Of a stretch of 64,000 bases of DNA, positions 23,960 through 31,845 are shown piece by piece. Position numbers and translations under genes: made by a program. Position 1 is the stretch's first letter, and each line of letters begins with the position of its first letter. The notes beneath the pieces are model-generated. The model did not search any database and had not been told where the DNA came from. It saw only the letters and a list, made by a program, of their open reading frames with translations. This stretch comes from Hymenobacter sp. ISL-91. GTDB lineage: Bacteria > Bacteroidota > Bacteroidia > Cytophagales > Hymenobacteraceae. Where the stretch lies: positions 1 to 64,000 of the forward strand of contig NZ_JAGGPS010000014.1 in the NCBI RefSeq assembly GCF_018613725.1, in the 5' to 3' direction.

Positions 23960-26254
23960 ATGCCCCTTCGCCGCTACGCGCACCTGACTTTGTGGGCCCT
24001 CGGGCTGCTGACGGCTCTGGCCGTGTTTTTCGTGGCTCAGCTGCGGTTCAACTACAATTTCAACGACTTCTACCCCGCCGGCGACCCCGACCTAGACTAC
24101 TACGAGGCCTACGCCGCCCGCTTCGGCAACGACAACGACTACGTGCTGCTGGGCCTGGAAGCCCCCGTGGGCCAGACGGTATTCGACCCGCGCTTCCTGG
24201 TGCGCGTTGATTCGTTGACGCGGTTTCTGACCGGCCGCCGCCACGTGCTGCGGGTATCGTCGCCGACCAACGCCAGCAACCCGGTAGTGGAGGGGCCGGG
24301 TGTGTTCAACCTGCTCTATCTGCACCCCTACGAGCCCGAGCGCCGCGCCCCCGACTCGGCGCTGGTGTACCGCACGCCGGGCCTCGTGGGCAACCTGATT
24401 TCGCGCGATGCCCGCGCCGCCACCATTCTGTTCCAGACGTCGCCCAACCTGAGCAAGCCGCCCGGCGACTCGCTGCTGAGCGCGTTGCGGCGCGAGCTGG
24501 TTCGCCAGAACTTTGCCGAAGACCAGTACCATCTGGCCGGCAAGCAGGTAGCCCAGTCGGTATTCGTAGACCGGCTGCAGAACGAGCTGGCGCTGTTTAT
24601 GAGCCTGTCGGTGGTGCTCGTGACGGGGCTGCTGTGGCTTACGTTCCGAACCTGGTGGGGCGTGGTGCTGCCGCTGGTGGTGGTGCTGGGCTCCATCCTG
24701 TGGGGGCTGGCCGTGATGTCGGCCTTCGGCGTGAGCATCGATTTGATGACGGCCCTGCTGCCCGTGATGCTGTTTGTGGTGGGCATGTCGGACACCATTC
24801 ACCTGATAACGCGCTACGTGACGGAGCTGGGCTACGGAGCCGAAAAGCGGCCGGCGCTGCTGGTGGCCATGCGCGAGTCGGCCTTCGGCTCGGGACTGTC
24901 GGCCCTCACTACCAGCATCGGCTTTTTCTCCTTGATGGCCAGCTCCATCCGGCCCATTTACAACTTCGGGCTGTTTACGGGCATTGCCGTGCTGCTCACG
25001 TTTGTGCTCAGCTTCACGCTGCTGCCGGCCCTGCTGGTGCTGCTCAAAAAGCCCCAGCTGCGGGTGCCGCGCCAGCAGGGCCACAGCTGGGACGGTGTGC
25101 TGGGCCGCCTGTTCCGGCGGGTGCTGGCCCGGCGACACTGGGTGGTGGGCATCAGCGCGGTAGTGCTGGTGCTGTCGGTGGGCTCGGCCTCCACCATCCG
25201 CATCAACTCGGCCCTGCTCGACGACCTTTCTAAAAACGACCCGGTGAAGCTCGATTTCCGGTTTTTCGAGGATAACTTCGCCGGCGTGCGGCCCTTCGAA
25301 ATGGCCCTGAGCCCCGGGCCCGGCCGCACGGTGTTCGACCTGGAAGTGCTGCGCGAAACCGAGCAGATTGAGAATTACCTCCAGAAAAGCTACGGCCTCA
25401 ATTTCGTGGCCTCGCCGGTTACCATCATCAAATCGGTGCGCAAGGCCCTGAACGGCGGCCTGGTGGAAGAGTACCGCCTGCCCGCCGACGAGGCCGAGCT
25501 GGCGCGGCTGCTACGCAAGGCGAAGCTGCTGAGCCGCAAACCCGAGTTCCGGGCCCTGGCCCTGCCCGACGCTTCCGCCGGCCGCCTCACCGGCCGCATG
25601 GCCGATGTGGGCAGCATTAAAGTACACGCGCTCAACGGCGGCCTGCGGCAGTTTCTGCGCACCTCCGTTGATTCGACGGTGGTGCAGACCCGGCTTACCG
25701 GCTCGGCCAACCTCATCGATAAGAACAACGCAAACCTGAGCCGCGACATGATTATCGGTATGACGCTCGACATCGTGATGGTCACGCTCATTGTGCTGGC
25801 GCTGTTCCGGAGCCTGCGCATGACGCTGGTCGTGCTCATTCCCAACCTGTTCCCGATTTTGCTGGTGGCTGGCGTAATGGGCCTGGCCGGCGTAAGCATG
25901 AAAGTGAGCACGAGCATCATCTTCACCATCGCCTTTGGCATTGCCGTCGACGACACCATCCACTTCATGAGCAAGCTCAAGCTCATGCTGCTCAAGGAAG
26001 ACAACCTGTTCCGGGCGGTGCGCAAAACCTACCTGATGGCCGGTAAAGCCGTTATCGTCACCTCGTTGATTCTGGTGGGCGGCTTCTCGACGCTGATTTT
26101 CTCCTCTTTCGACGGCACCTTTTACGTGGGCCTGCTGATCGGCCTCACGCTGCTGTTCGGCGTGGTGGCCGAGCTGACGCTGCTGCCCATTCTGATTCTG
26201 TGGCTTTACAAGCACGAGCCCAAAGCCATCATCGAGGAAGTGGTAGTGCCGTAG
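23960..26254 (+). CDS. RND/MMPL family transporter
   Basis: A 764-residue inner-membrane protein of the RND superfamily, MMPL type. It has two halves, each with one membrane helix, a large periplasmic domain and a bundle of five helices. The first half holds LPVMLFVVGMSDTIHLITRYV and the second ITFGIAVDD-like FTIAFGIAVDDTIHFM, both sterol-sensing-like segments with the acidic residue needed for proton relay. Likely substrates are lipids or hopanoids, by analogy with HpnN and MmpL proteins, but this cannot be read from sequence. A heptamer tandem repeat and a long palindrome follow the stop codon. Confidence 0.92.
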   Translation: MPLRRYAHLTLWALGLLTALAVFFVAQLRFNYNFNDFYPAGDPDLDYYEAYAARFGNDNDYVLLGLEAPVGQTVFDPRFLVRVDSLTRFLTGRRHVLRVSSPTNASNPVVEGPGVFNLLYLHPYEPERRAPDSALVYRTPGLVGNLISRDARAATILFQTSPNLSKPPGDSLLSALRRELVRQNFAEDQYHLAGKQVAQSVFVDRLQNELALFMSLSVVLVTGLLWLTFRTWWGVVLPLVVVLGSILWGLAVMSAFGVSIDLMTALLPVMLFVVGMSDTIHLITRYVTELGYGAEKRPALLVAMRESAFGSGLSALTTSIGFFSLMASSIRPIYNFGLFTGIAVLLTFVLSFTLLPALLVLLKKPQLRVPRQQGHSWDGVLGRLFRRVLARRHWVVGISAVVLVLSVGSASTIRINSALLDDLSKNDPVKLDFRFFEDNFAGVRPFEMALSPGPGRTVFDLEVLRETEQIENYLQKSYGLNFVASPVTIIKSVRKALNGGLVEEYRLPADEAELARLLRKAKLLSRKPEFRALALPDASAGRLTGRMADVGSIKVHALNGGLRQFLRTSVDSTVVQTRLTGSANLIDKNNANLSRDMIIGMTLDIVMVTLIVLALFRSLRMTLVVLIPNLFPILLVAGVMGLAGVSMKVSTSIIFTIAFGIAVDDTIHFMSKLKLMLLKEDNLFRAVRKTYLMAGKAVIVTSLILVGGFSTLIFSSFDGTFYVGLLIGLTLLFGVVAELTLLPILILWLYKHEPKAIIEEVVVP

Positions 26255-26261
26255 GGACGGG

Positions 26262-26308
26262 AGTGGTTAGTGGTTAGTGGTTAGTGGTTAGTGGTTAGTG
26301 GTTAGTGG
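26262..26308. repeat. Heptamer tandem repeat (GGTTAGT)n
   Basis: About 6.7 copies of a 7-bp unit directly after the exporter gene. It is perfect by eye, so recent slippage is likely. Confidence 0.9.
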
Positions 26309-26309
26309 A

Positions 26310-26448
26310 GGAACGTCATTCAGAGCATGTGGCGCATAGAGCCAGGGACGAAGAATCTCGCGTGCTGACGTTTAATTAGCACACCGGCATCAGCACGCAA
26401 GATTCTTCGTCCCTGGCTCTATGCGCCACATGCTCTGAATGACGTTCC
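26310..26448. repeat. Long near-perfect palindrome (family A)
   Basis: Two arms of about 59 bp match with roughly one mismatch, around a loop of about 21 bases. The ends are GGAACGTCATTCAGAGCATG and its complement. The shared GTCATTCAGAGC and GAAGAATCTC words tie it to the other family A copies. It separates the exporter from the NifU-like gene. Confidence 0.92.
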
Positions 26449-26508
26449 TTTACTCCCGAACTTCCCGCCCGCTTCGCTGGTTGACACCGGTAGCCCCGCC
26501 AGAAAGCT

Positions 26509-26516
26509 TATCTTTG
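26509..26516 (+). promoter_or_regulatory. Putative promoter -7 box TATCTTTG of the NifU-like gene
   Basis: An exact TAnnTTTG match. A TTG at 26481 lies 25 bases upstream, slightly longer than the usual spacing. The ATG follows 27 bases after the box. Confidence 0.55.
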
Positions 26517-26543
26517 CTTAGGCATCACCCAAAACCGCAATTC

Positions 26544-26837
26544 ATGGAAGTATCCGTCGACTCTCACCCGCTACTGCCCCGCGTCGAGCAGGCCCTCGAC
26601 GGCATCCGGCCCTACCTGGCCGCCGACGGCGGCAACGTGCGCGTCCTCGAAATCACCGAGGATATGGTTCTGCGCCTGGAGCTGCTTGGCGCCTGCGGCA
26701 CCTGCCCCATGTCGCCAATGACGTTGAAAGCCGGCGTGGAGGAATCGGTGAAGAAAGCCGTGCCCGAAATCCGGGCCGTCGAAGCCATCAACGTCACGCC
26801 CATGAGCGAGCAGCCCGCCGGCCAGGTTCGTTTTTGA
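26544..26837 (+). CDS. NifU C-terminal domain (Nfu-type) iron-sulfur carrier
   Basis: A 97-residue single-domain protein that carries and delivers iron-sulfur clusters. The signature is IRPYLAADGGNVRVLEI and LLGACGTCPMSPMTLKAGVE, with the CxxC ligands in CGTC. The start at 26544 follows a TATCTTTG box; an earlier in-frame start at 26439 lies inside the palindrome and is not conserved. The gene stands alone, not with other suf genes. Confidence 0.93.
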   Translation: MEVSVDSHPLLPRVEQALDGIRPYLAADGGNVRVLEITEDMVLRLELLGACGTCPMSPMTLKAGVEESVKKAVPEIRAVEAINVTPMSEQPAGQVRF

Positions 26838-26899
26838 GCTGCTAGCTGAGAGCTACTAGCAGTCAGCTTTTCTGCCGAACGAGTCCCTAAGACTTCAGC

Positions 26900-26941
26900 C
26901 GCGCCCCGCTCCTGCCGTTTCATCGGTGGCAGCGGGGCGCG
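26900..26941. terminator. GC-rich hairpin after the NifU-like gene
   Basis: The stem CGCGCCCCGCT (26900-26910) pairs with AGCGGGGCGCG (26931-26941), with an inner CCTGCCG/CGGTGG stem. It is located 60 bases after the NifU stop, with a weak T-run. Confidence 0.6.
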
Positions 26942-26975
26942 GTGGGTTTCACTATCGTGATTTTTGACCTCTGAA

Positions 26976-27515
26976 ATGCGGCTACCCCTACTCTGCATTC
27001 TGGCAATGCTGCCCTTTCTCACTAACGGCCAGTCGCTTCCGGCTCCTGAAAAAACATACAAAGCGGCCTTTAACCATATCAAGCATGACCGGCAGCTTCG
27101 TCAGATGGGGTACAACCTGAAAAACGTAGCAGTATTTGACAGCATCGTTCACAAGGATTTGACGTGGTTTAGTCAGGAACTTGGGGTGTTATGGGGTTAC
27201 ACGGGTTATCAAAAGGAAAAACGACTAGCAGATTCTCTTGATCAATTAGGAACAACCACTTTTCACAAGCCCTACTTTTCACCGCTGAATACCAGTTTAA
27301 CCACGAACAGTGGTCTTATAAAGGGCAGTACTGTCATTGTATTTTCGCGGTTGGAGAATAATATGCTGCTGGCTGAAGTAAGTGATAACCAAGAGGGCGG
27401 GCCGGGCTTGCATAATATCTTCTCCACCTTCGACCAGTCGTTGCTCTACCTGTTTATATTCCGTCCTGACGGCACTATTCAGCGGCACTACGTTCAACAC
27501 ATAGCCTACAACTAG
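26976..27515 (+). CDS. Secreted hypothetical protein
   Basis: 179 residues starting MRLPLLCILAMLPFLTNGQ, a clear signal peptide. The mature part has no recognised domain; it contains KAAFNHIKHDRQLRQMGYNL and ends YIQ-like HYVQHIAYN. The frame could begin at a TTG at 26964, but the ATG gives the better signal peptide. The sequence is more AT-rich than the flanking NifU and helicase genes, which hints at later acquisition. The function is unknown. Confidence 0.7.
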   Translation: MRLPLLCILAMLPFLTNGQSLPAPEKTYKAAFNHIKHDRQLRQMGYNLKNVAVFDSIVHKDLTWFSQELGVLWGYTGYQKEKRLADSLDQLGTTTFHKPYFSPLNTSLTTNSGLIKGSTVIVFSRLENNMLLAEVSDNQEGGPGLHNIFSTFDQSLLYLFIFRPDGTIQRHYVQHIAYN

Positions 27516-27616
27516 CCGGCAATAACCAAAGCCCATTCCCTATTTCCTCCCGACCTTTCGGCCACCATTTGCCCGGTTTCGTTGTTAGGCTAACGAATCC
27601 CAAACTATAGAATCTG

Positions 27617-29602
27617 TTGGCGGAACAACCTACTTATACCGAACCCTACGCCCTCGAAAAAGAGCTGCGCAAGGTGCAGGGCCTTCTCAAGCTGGAGCAG
27701 CAGGAGGACTACGAGCAATTCAAAATCAAGAGCGCCCAGGCCAGCATTGCCGAGCGCCAGCGCCGGGGCCTTACGTGGTACCCGGTCAAGATAATCCAGG
27801 AAGACATTGGCTTCGGCGGCAAGCTCGTGCTGGAGCTGGAGCGCCAGGGCGGCCAGGGCGGGCTGCACCTGTTTCAGGTGGGCAAAAATGCTGCGCTGTT
27901 CGCCAATATTCCCGGCCGAGCGGCCTCCGACCGGCCCACGCTTTCGGGCGTCGTTACCAGCGTCAAGCGCAACAAAATCCGCCTCGCCACCACCAAGGAA
28001 GACCTGCCCGACTGGACCGACGAGGGCAAGCTGGGCGTGGACCTGACCTTCGACGAGGTGAGCTACCGCGAGATGGACTACGCCCTGGGCAAGGTGATGG
28101 GCGCCTACGACTCGCGCCTGGCCGAGCTGCGCGACGTGCTGCTGGGCGCTAAGCCAGCCCGCTTCCGGCCCGAAGCCGAAGCCACGCTCTATTACCCCTC
28201 GCCCCTTAACGACTCGCAGCTGGCCGCCGTGCGCCATGTGCTGGCAGCGCAGGATGTGGCCATCATTCATGGTCCGCCCGGCACCGGCAAAACCACCACG
28301 CTGGTGCAGGCCATTGTGGAAACCATCCGGCGCGAGCGACGGGTGCTGGTATGCGCTCCGAGCAATACGGCCGTCGATTTGCTCACCGAAAAGCTGGCCG
28401 AGCGCGGCGTGAACGTCATCCGGATGGGCAACCCCTCGCGGGTGTCCGACCTGCTGCTGCAGCACACGCTCGACGCGCAAATCATGAACCATAAGAGCTA
28501 CGCCGAACTGCGCAGCCTGCGCCAGACCGCTGAGCAGTACCGCGAAGCGGCCGGCAAGTTCAAGAAGCACTTCGGCTGGGAGGAGCGCGAGCAGCGCCGC
28601 CTGCTCAAGCAGCAGGCCCACGAGCTGCTTCAGGAATCGGACCAGCTGGAGCGCTACATTACCGAGGATTTGCTCGAGCAGGTGCAGGTGATAACCTGCA
28701 CGCTGGTGGGGGCCGGCAACCGTGCCATCCGCCACCTCACCTACGAAACCGTGTTCATTGATGAGGCCGCCCAGGCCCTGGAGCCGGGTTCCTGGATTCC
28801 GATTTCCAAGGCCAACCGGGTAGTGCTGGCCGGCGACCACCAGCAGCTGCCGCCCACCGTGAAAAGCGAAAAGGCGGCCCGCGAAGGTCTGCGCGAAACA
28901 CTGTTCGAGAAGTGCATCAGGCGCCAGCCCGAAGTAGCCCGGATGCTGGAAACCCAGTACCGCATGCACGAGCTGATTATGGCCTTCAGCTCGGAGCAGT
29001 TCTACGACGGCCGCCTAAAAGCTGCTCCTGCCGTAGCCCACGCCGACCTGCCCGCCTACGACCTGCGCTTCGCCCCCGACCTGGCCGTGGAGTTCCTCGA
29101 CACGGCCGGCTTCGGCTTCCAGGAGCTCACCATTGAGGAAAGCCGCTCGACGGCCAACCCCGAGGAAGCCGACCTGCTGCTGAAGCGCCTGGCCCAGCTG
29201 CTGGAGCCCTACGACCCCGCCGACCACGAAACCGACCTGCTCACCATCGGCGTTATTGCCCCTTACCGCGCCCAGATCAACTACCTGAAGGACGCCATCG
29301 AGGAAGACGACGAGCTGGTGGGCCTCATGGAGCACCGCATGCTGAGCGTAGGCACCGTCGATTCGTTCCAGGGCCAGGAGCGCGACATTATTGCCATCAG
29401 CCTCACCCGCAGCAACCCCCAGGGCGAAATCGGCTTTTTGAGCGACGTGCGCCGCATGAACGTGGGCATGACCCGGGCCCGCAAAAAGCTGCTGCTCGTC
29501 GGCGACTCGGCCACGCTGGGCGCCCATCCTTTCTACAAGGCCTTCCTCGACTACACTGAGCGCATCGGGGCCTACCGCACGGCCTGGGAGTTGGAGGGCT
29601 AA
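27617..29602 (+). CDS. Superfamily 1 DNA/RNA helicase (UPF1/IGHMBP2-like)
   Basis: A 661-residue ATP-dependent helicase. After an N-terminal beta-barrel region, motif I is IHGPPGTGKTTTLVQ, Ia is CAPSNTAVDLL, motif II is VFIDEAAQALEP, motif III LAGDHQQLPPTV, motif IV METQYRMHE-like, motif V VGTVDSFQGQERDII and motif VI NVGMTRARKKLLLVGD. An inserted coiled-coil-like stretch (EQYREAAGKFKKHFGWEERE) lies between Ia and II. The start is TTG at 27617 because no ATG precedes the conserved LEKELRKVQGLL segment. A role in RNA or DNA unwinding is expected; the substrate is unknown. Confidence 0.93.
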   Translation: MAEQPTYTEPYALEKELRKVQGLLKLEQQEDYEQFKIKSAQASIAERQRRGLTWYPVKIIQEDIGFGGKLVLELERQGGQGGLHLFQVGKNAALFANIPGRAASDRPTLSGVVTSVKRNKIRLATTKEDLPDWTDEGKLGVDLTFDEVSYREMDYALGKVMGAYDSRLAELRDVLLGAKPARFRPEAEATLYYPSPLNDSQLAAVRHVLAAQDVAIIHGPPGTGKTTTLVQAIVETIRRERRVLVCAPSNTAVDLLTEKLAERGVNVIRMGNPSRVSDLLLQHTLDAQIMNHKSYAELRSLRQTAEQYREAAGKFKKHFGWEEREQRRLLKQQAHELLQESDQLERYITEDLLEQVQVITCTLVGAGNRAIRHLTYETVFIDEAAQALEPGSWIPISKANRVVLAGDHQQLPPTVKSEKAAREGLRETLFEKCIRRQPEVARMLETQYRMHELIMAFSSEQFYDGRLKAAPAVAHADLPAYDLRFAPDLAVEFLDTAGFGFQELTIEESRSTANPEEADLLLKRLAQLLEPYDPADHETDLLTIGVIAPYRAQINYLKDAIEEDDELVGLMEHRMLSVGTVDSFQGQERDIIAISLTRSNPQGEIGFLSDVRRMNVGMTRARKKLLLVGDSATLGAHPFYKAFLDYTERIGAYRTAWELEG

Positions 29603-29694
29603 GGGCTGATTTGTCGCTTGTTTTCAATTCCCTTCGCCAACATTTCCGTAACTAGCAATAGTATTTTCGAAGCGTAATCTTACCCCGCCGCATC

Positions 29695-30210
29695 ATGACC
29701 CAGATCAGTGCCAACAAAGTCGTTACCATCACCTACGACCTGAGCGTAACCGACGAAAACCAGGAGAAAGTGCTCGTAGAGTCGGCCGATACCGATGCGC
29801 CCATGGTGTTTCTGTTCGGCCAGAGCGGCCTGCCCGAGGAGTTCGAGCGCCAGCTCGCCGACAAAAACGCCGGCGACGCGTTCAGCTTCAGCCTCACCCC
29901 CGAGCAGGCCTACGGCGACTACGATGCGCAGGCTGTGGTTGAAATCCCGCGCAGCGTGTTTGAAATCGATGGCCAGACCGACGAGGAGATGCTGCAGGTG
30001 GGCAACTTCCTGCCCATGGCTGACAACCAGGGTCACCACATGCAGGGCAAAGTGGTCGAAATCAGCGACGATGCCGTGAAAATGGACTTCAACCACCCGC
30101 TGGCCGGCATGGTCATGCACTTCGACGGCAACGTAGCCGACGTGCGCGAGGCCACCGCCGAAGAAATGGACCACGGCCACGTACACGGAGAAGGCGGCCA
30201 CCAACACTAA
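29695..30210 (+). CDS. FKBP-type peptidyl-prolyl isomerase, SlyD-like
   Basis: A cytoplasmic prolyl isomerase/chaperone of 171 residues. The split FKBP domain (DLSVTDENQEKVLVESAD, VFLFGQSGLPEEFERQL) encloses the insert-in-flap domain (PRSVFEIDGQ to MDFNHPLAGMVMHF), which is the SlyD arrangement. The C-terminal HGHVHGEGGHQH is a short His-rich tail that may bind nickel, zinc or other metals, as in SlyD. A strong terminator follows. Confidence 0.93.
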   Translation: MTQISANKVVTITYDLSVTDENQEKVLVESADTDAPMVFLFGQSGLPEEFERQLADKNAGDAFSFSLTPEQAYGDYDAQAVVEIPRSVFEIDGQTDEEMLQVGNFLPMADNQGHHMQGKVVEISDDAVKMDFNHPLAGMVMHFDGNVADVREATAEEMDHGHVHGEGGHQH

Positions 30211-30228
30211 TCTTTGCGTATTCAACCA

Positions 30229-30266
30229 ACACAAGAAAAGGGGCCTTCCGGCCCCTTTTCTTGTGT
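30229..30266 (+). terminator. Rho-independent terminator after the SlyD-like gene
   Basis: A perfect 17-bp stem (ACACAAGAAAAGGGGCC with its complement at 30250-30266) around a TTCC loop, 19 bases after the stop codon. The CCCCTTTTCTTG 3' side provides the T-rich run. Confidence 0.85.
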
Positions 30267-30420
30267 CTGCATTATTGCATTTGGCTCTTTCGCAAATCCA
30301 GAGCCCTCTCGTATAATACTGCCGCACGCGTAACCAGCGGAGCCATTTGAAAACGGACTTAGAATTTTCGAAAAGCACCCCTGATATAGCCTTATGCGGC
30401 GGAACTGCGTAAGCAGGCGC

Positions 30421-31182
30421 ATGATTTCTCGTCGCGCTGTCTTATCGTCTCTGGCCATGGCTGCTGCCGCTACGGCGGTGCCTTTTCCCTTATCCGCTAT
30501 GTCTGCTGCCCCTGTTCGCCCCAAGCTGCTGATTTTCGATGTGAACGAAACTATGCTCGACCTGAGCAAGCTGCAGCAGGCTGTTAATCAGGAATTCAAG
30601 TCGGAAACGGCCTTTAAGCAGTGGTTTGCGCTGCTGCTGCAATATTCGCTGGTGGATACCGTGACCGGCAACTACCACAACTTCGGGCAGATTGGCGACG
30701 CGGCCCTTGATATGCTGGCGCAGGCCCTGGGCCAGCCGGCCCGCCCGGCAGCCCGCAAAAAGGAACTCCTCACCCTTATCACCGAGCTGCCCCCGCACCC
30801 CGACATCATTCCCGGCCTCACGGCGCTGCAAAACGCGGGCTTCCGGATGGTCACGCTCACCAACTCGCCCGATGCCACAGTGAAGAAGCAGATGGCCTAC
30901 GCCGGCCTCAGCAGCTTCTTCGAGCAACTGCTCAGCATCGACTCGCTCAAGCGCTATAAGCCTCACCCCAACACCTACCACAGCACCTGCGAGCAACTGA
31001 AGGTAGCGCCCGCCCAAACCATGCTCGTGGCCGCCCACGGCTGGGACACAGCCGGCGCACAACTGGCCGGGCTGCAGGCCGCGTTCATCTCCCGCCCGGG
31101 CCAGCAGGTATATCCGCTGGCTCCTGCCCCCACCCTCACCGGCCCCACCCTGCCCGACATCGTCCGCCAACTGCTGGGGTAG
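30421..31182 (+). CDS. Haloacid dehalogenase type II (HAD superfamily), Tat-exported
   Basis: 253 residues with the start at 30421; a start at 30394 is also possible. The N-terminus (ISRRAVLSSLAMAAAATA) is a twin-arginine signal. The HAD nucleophile is Asp40 in LLIFDVNETMLDL. MVTLTNSPDATV is motif II, the Lys is in LKRYKPHPNTY, and the acidic motif is replaced by MLVAAHGWDTAGAQLAG, the (S)-2-haloacid dehalogenase pattern. Export of such an enzyme is unusual but recurs in this phylum. The substrate is uncertain; dehalogenation or phosphate hydrolysis of small acids is possible. Confidence 0.87.
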   Translation: MISRRAVLSSLAMAAAATAVPFPLSAMSAAPVRPKLLIFDVNETMLDLSKLQQAVNQEFKSETAFKQWFALLLQYSLVDTVTGNYHNFGQIGDAALDMLAQALGQPARPAARKKELLTLITELPPHPDIIPGLTALQNAGFRMVTLTNSPDATVKKQMAYAGLSSFFEQLLSIDSLKRYKPHPNTYHSTCEQLKVAPAQTMLVAAHGWDTAGAQLAGLQAAFISRPGQQVYPLAPAPTLTGPTLPDIVRQLLG

Positions 31183-31200
31183 CGCCGGCTGCCGAACGGC

Positions 31201-31208
31201 TACTTTTA
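31201..31208 (+). promoter_or_regulatory. Putative -7 box TACTTTTA of the peroxiredoxin-like gene
   Basis: Seven of eight match TAnnTTTG, ending 5 bases before the ATG at 31214. This supports that start codon and implies a leaderless or nearly leaderless mRNA. Confidence 0.45.
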
Positions 31209-31213
31209 CATCC

Positions 31214-31837
31214 ATGAGCCTGAACATGAACTACCGCCTGCCCATACCCGCTGCTTTTACTTTTCTGCTGGCGTTGCCCCTGGCCGGTCGTGCCCAAACC
31301 GCACCCGCCGCCCGCACGGCCGCGCCGCTGGCCGTGGGCACCGTGGCCCCAGACTTCAAGGGCAAGGATGCCACCGGGAAGCCCATTGAACTGAAGCAAC
31401 TGCTAAAGAAGGGCCCGGTGGTGCTCTATTTCTACCGCGGCCAGTGGTGCCCGTATTGCAGCAAGCAGCTCAGCCAGCTCCAGGATTCGCTACAGCTGCT
31501 CACGGCTAAAGGCGCCCAGATAGTCGTCGTGACGCCCGAAACCCAGGAGAACATCGGCAAGACTGTAGAGAAAACCAAGGCGGCCTTCCCCATTGTGCAA
31601 GACCAGGGCTTTGTCATCATGAAAGCCTACAACACGGCCTTCACCGTCGACCCCGCCATTGTCCTTAAATACAAGGGTTTCGGGGTTGATTTGCAGCAAG
31701 CCAACGCAGCCACCGAAGACGTGCTGCCCGTGCCGGCCACCTACGTCATCGGCCGCGACGGCCGCATCAAGTTCACCTACTTCAACCCAGACTACAAAAA
31801 GCGCGTGTCGGTGCGCCGGATAGCTGCCGCGCTGTAG
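31214..31837 (+). CDS. Secreted peroxiredoxin-like protein (AhpC/TSA)
   Basis: 207 residues with a signal peptide (TFLLALPLAGRAQ). The thioredoxin-fold domain has LAVGTVAPDFKGKDATG, the redox site YRGQWCPYCSKQL (Cys79 and Cys82), ETQENIGKTVEKTKAAFPIV and the cis-Pro segment LPVPATYVIGRDGRIKF. The CxxC at the peroxidatic position is typical of peroxiredoxin-like (AhpC/TSA) proteins of this type. It probably reduces peroxides or thiols in the periplasm. It is cotranscribed, if at all, with the dehalogenase 31 bases upstream. Confidence 0.9.
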   Translation: MSLNMNYRLPIPAAFTFLLALPLAGRAQTAPAARTAAPLAVGTVAPDFKGKDATGKPIELKQLLKKGPVVLYFYRGQWCPYCSKQLSQLQDSLQLLTAKGAQIVVVTPETQENIGKTVEKTKAAFPIVQDQGFVIMKAYNTAFTVDPAIVLKYKGFGVDLQQANAATEDVLPVPATYVIGRDGRIKFTYFNPDYKKRVSVRRIAAAL

Positions 31838-31845
31838 CACCGGTT

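Noticed and set aside
26262..26308. CRISPR-like repeat
   Set aside because: The unit is seven bases without spacers; it is a simple tandem repeat. No CRISPR array or cas gene was seen in the window.
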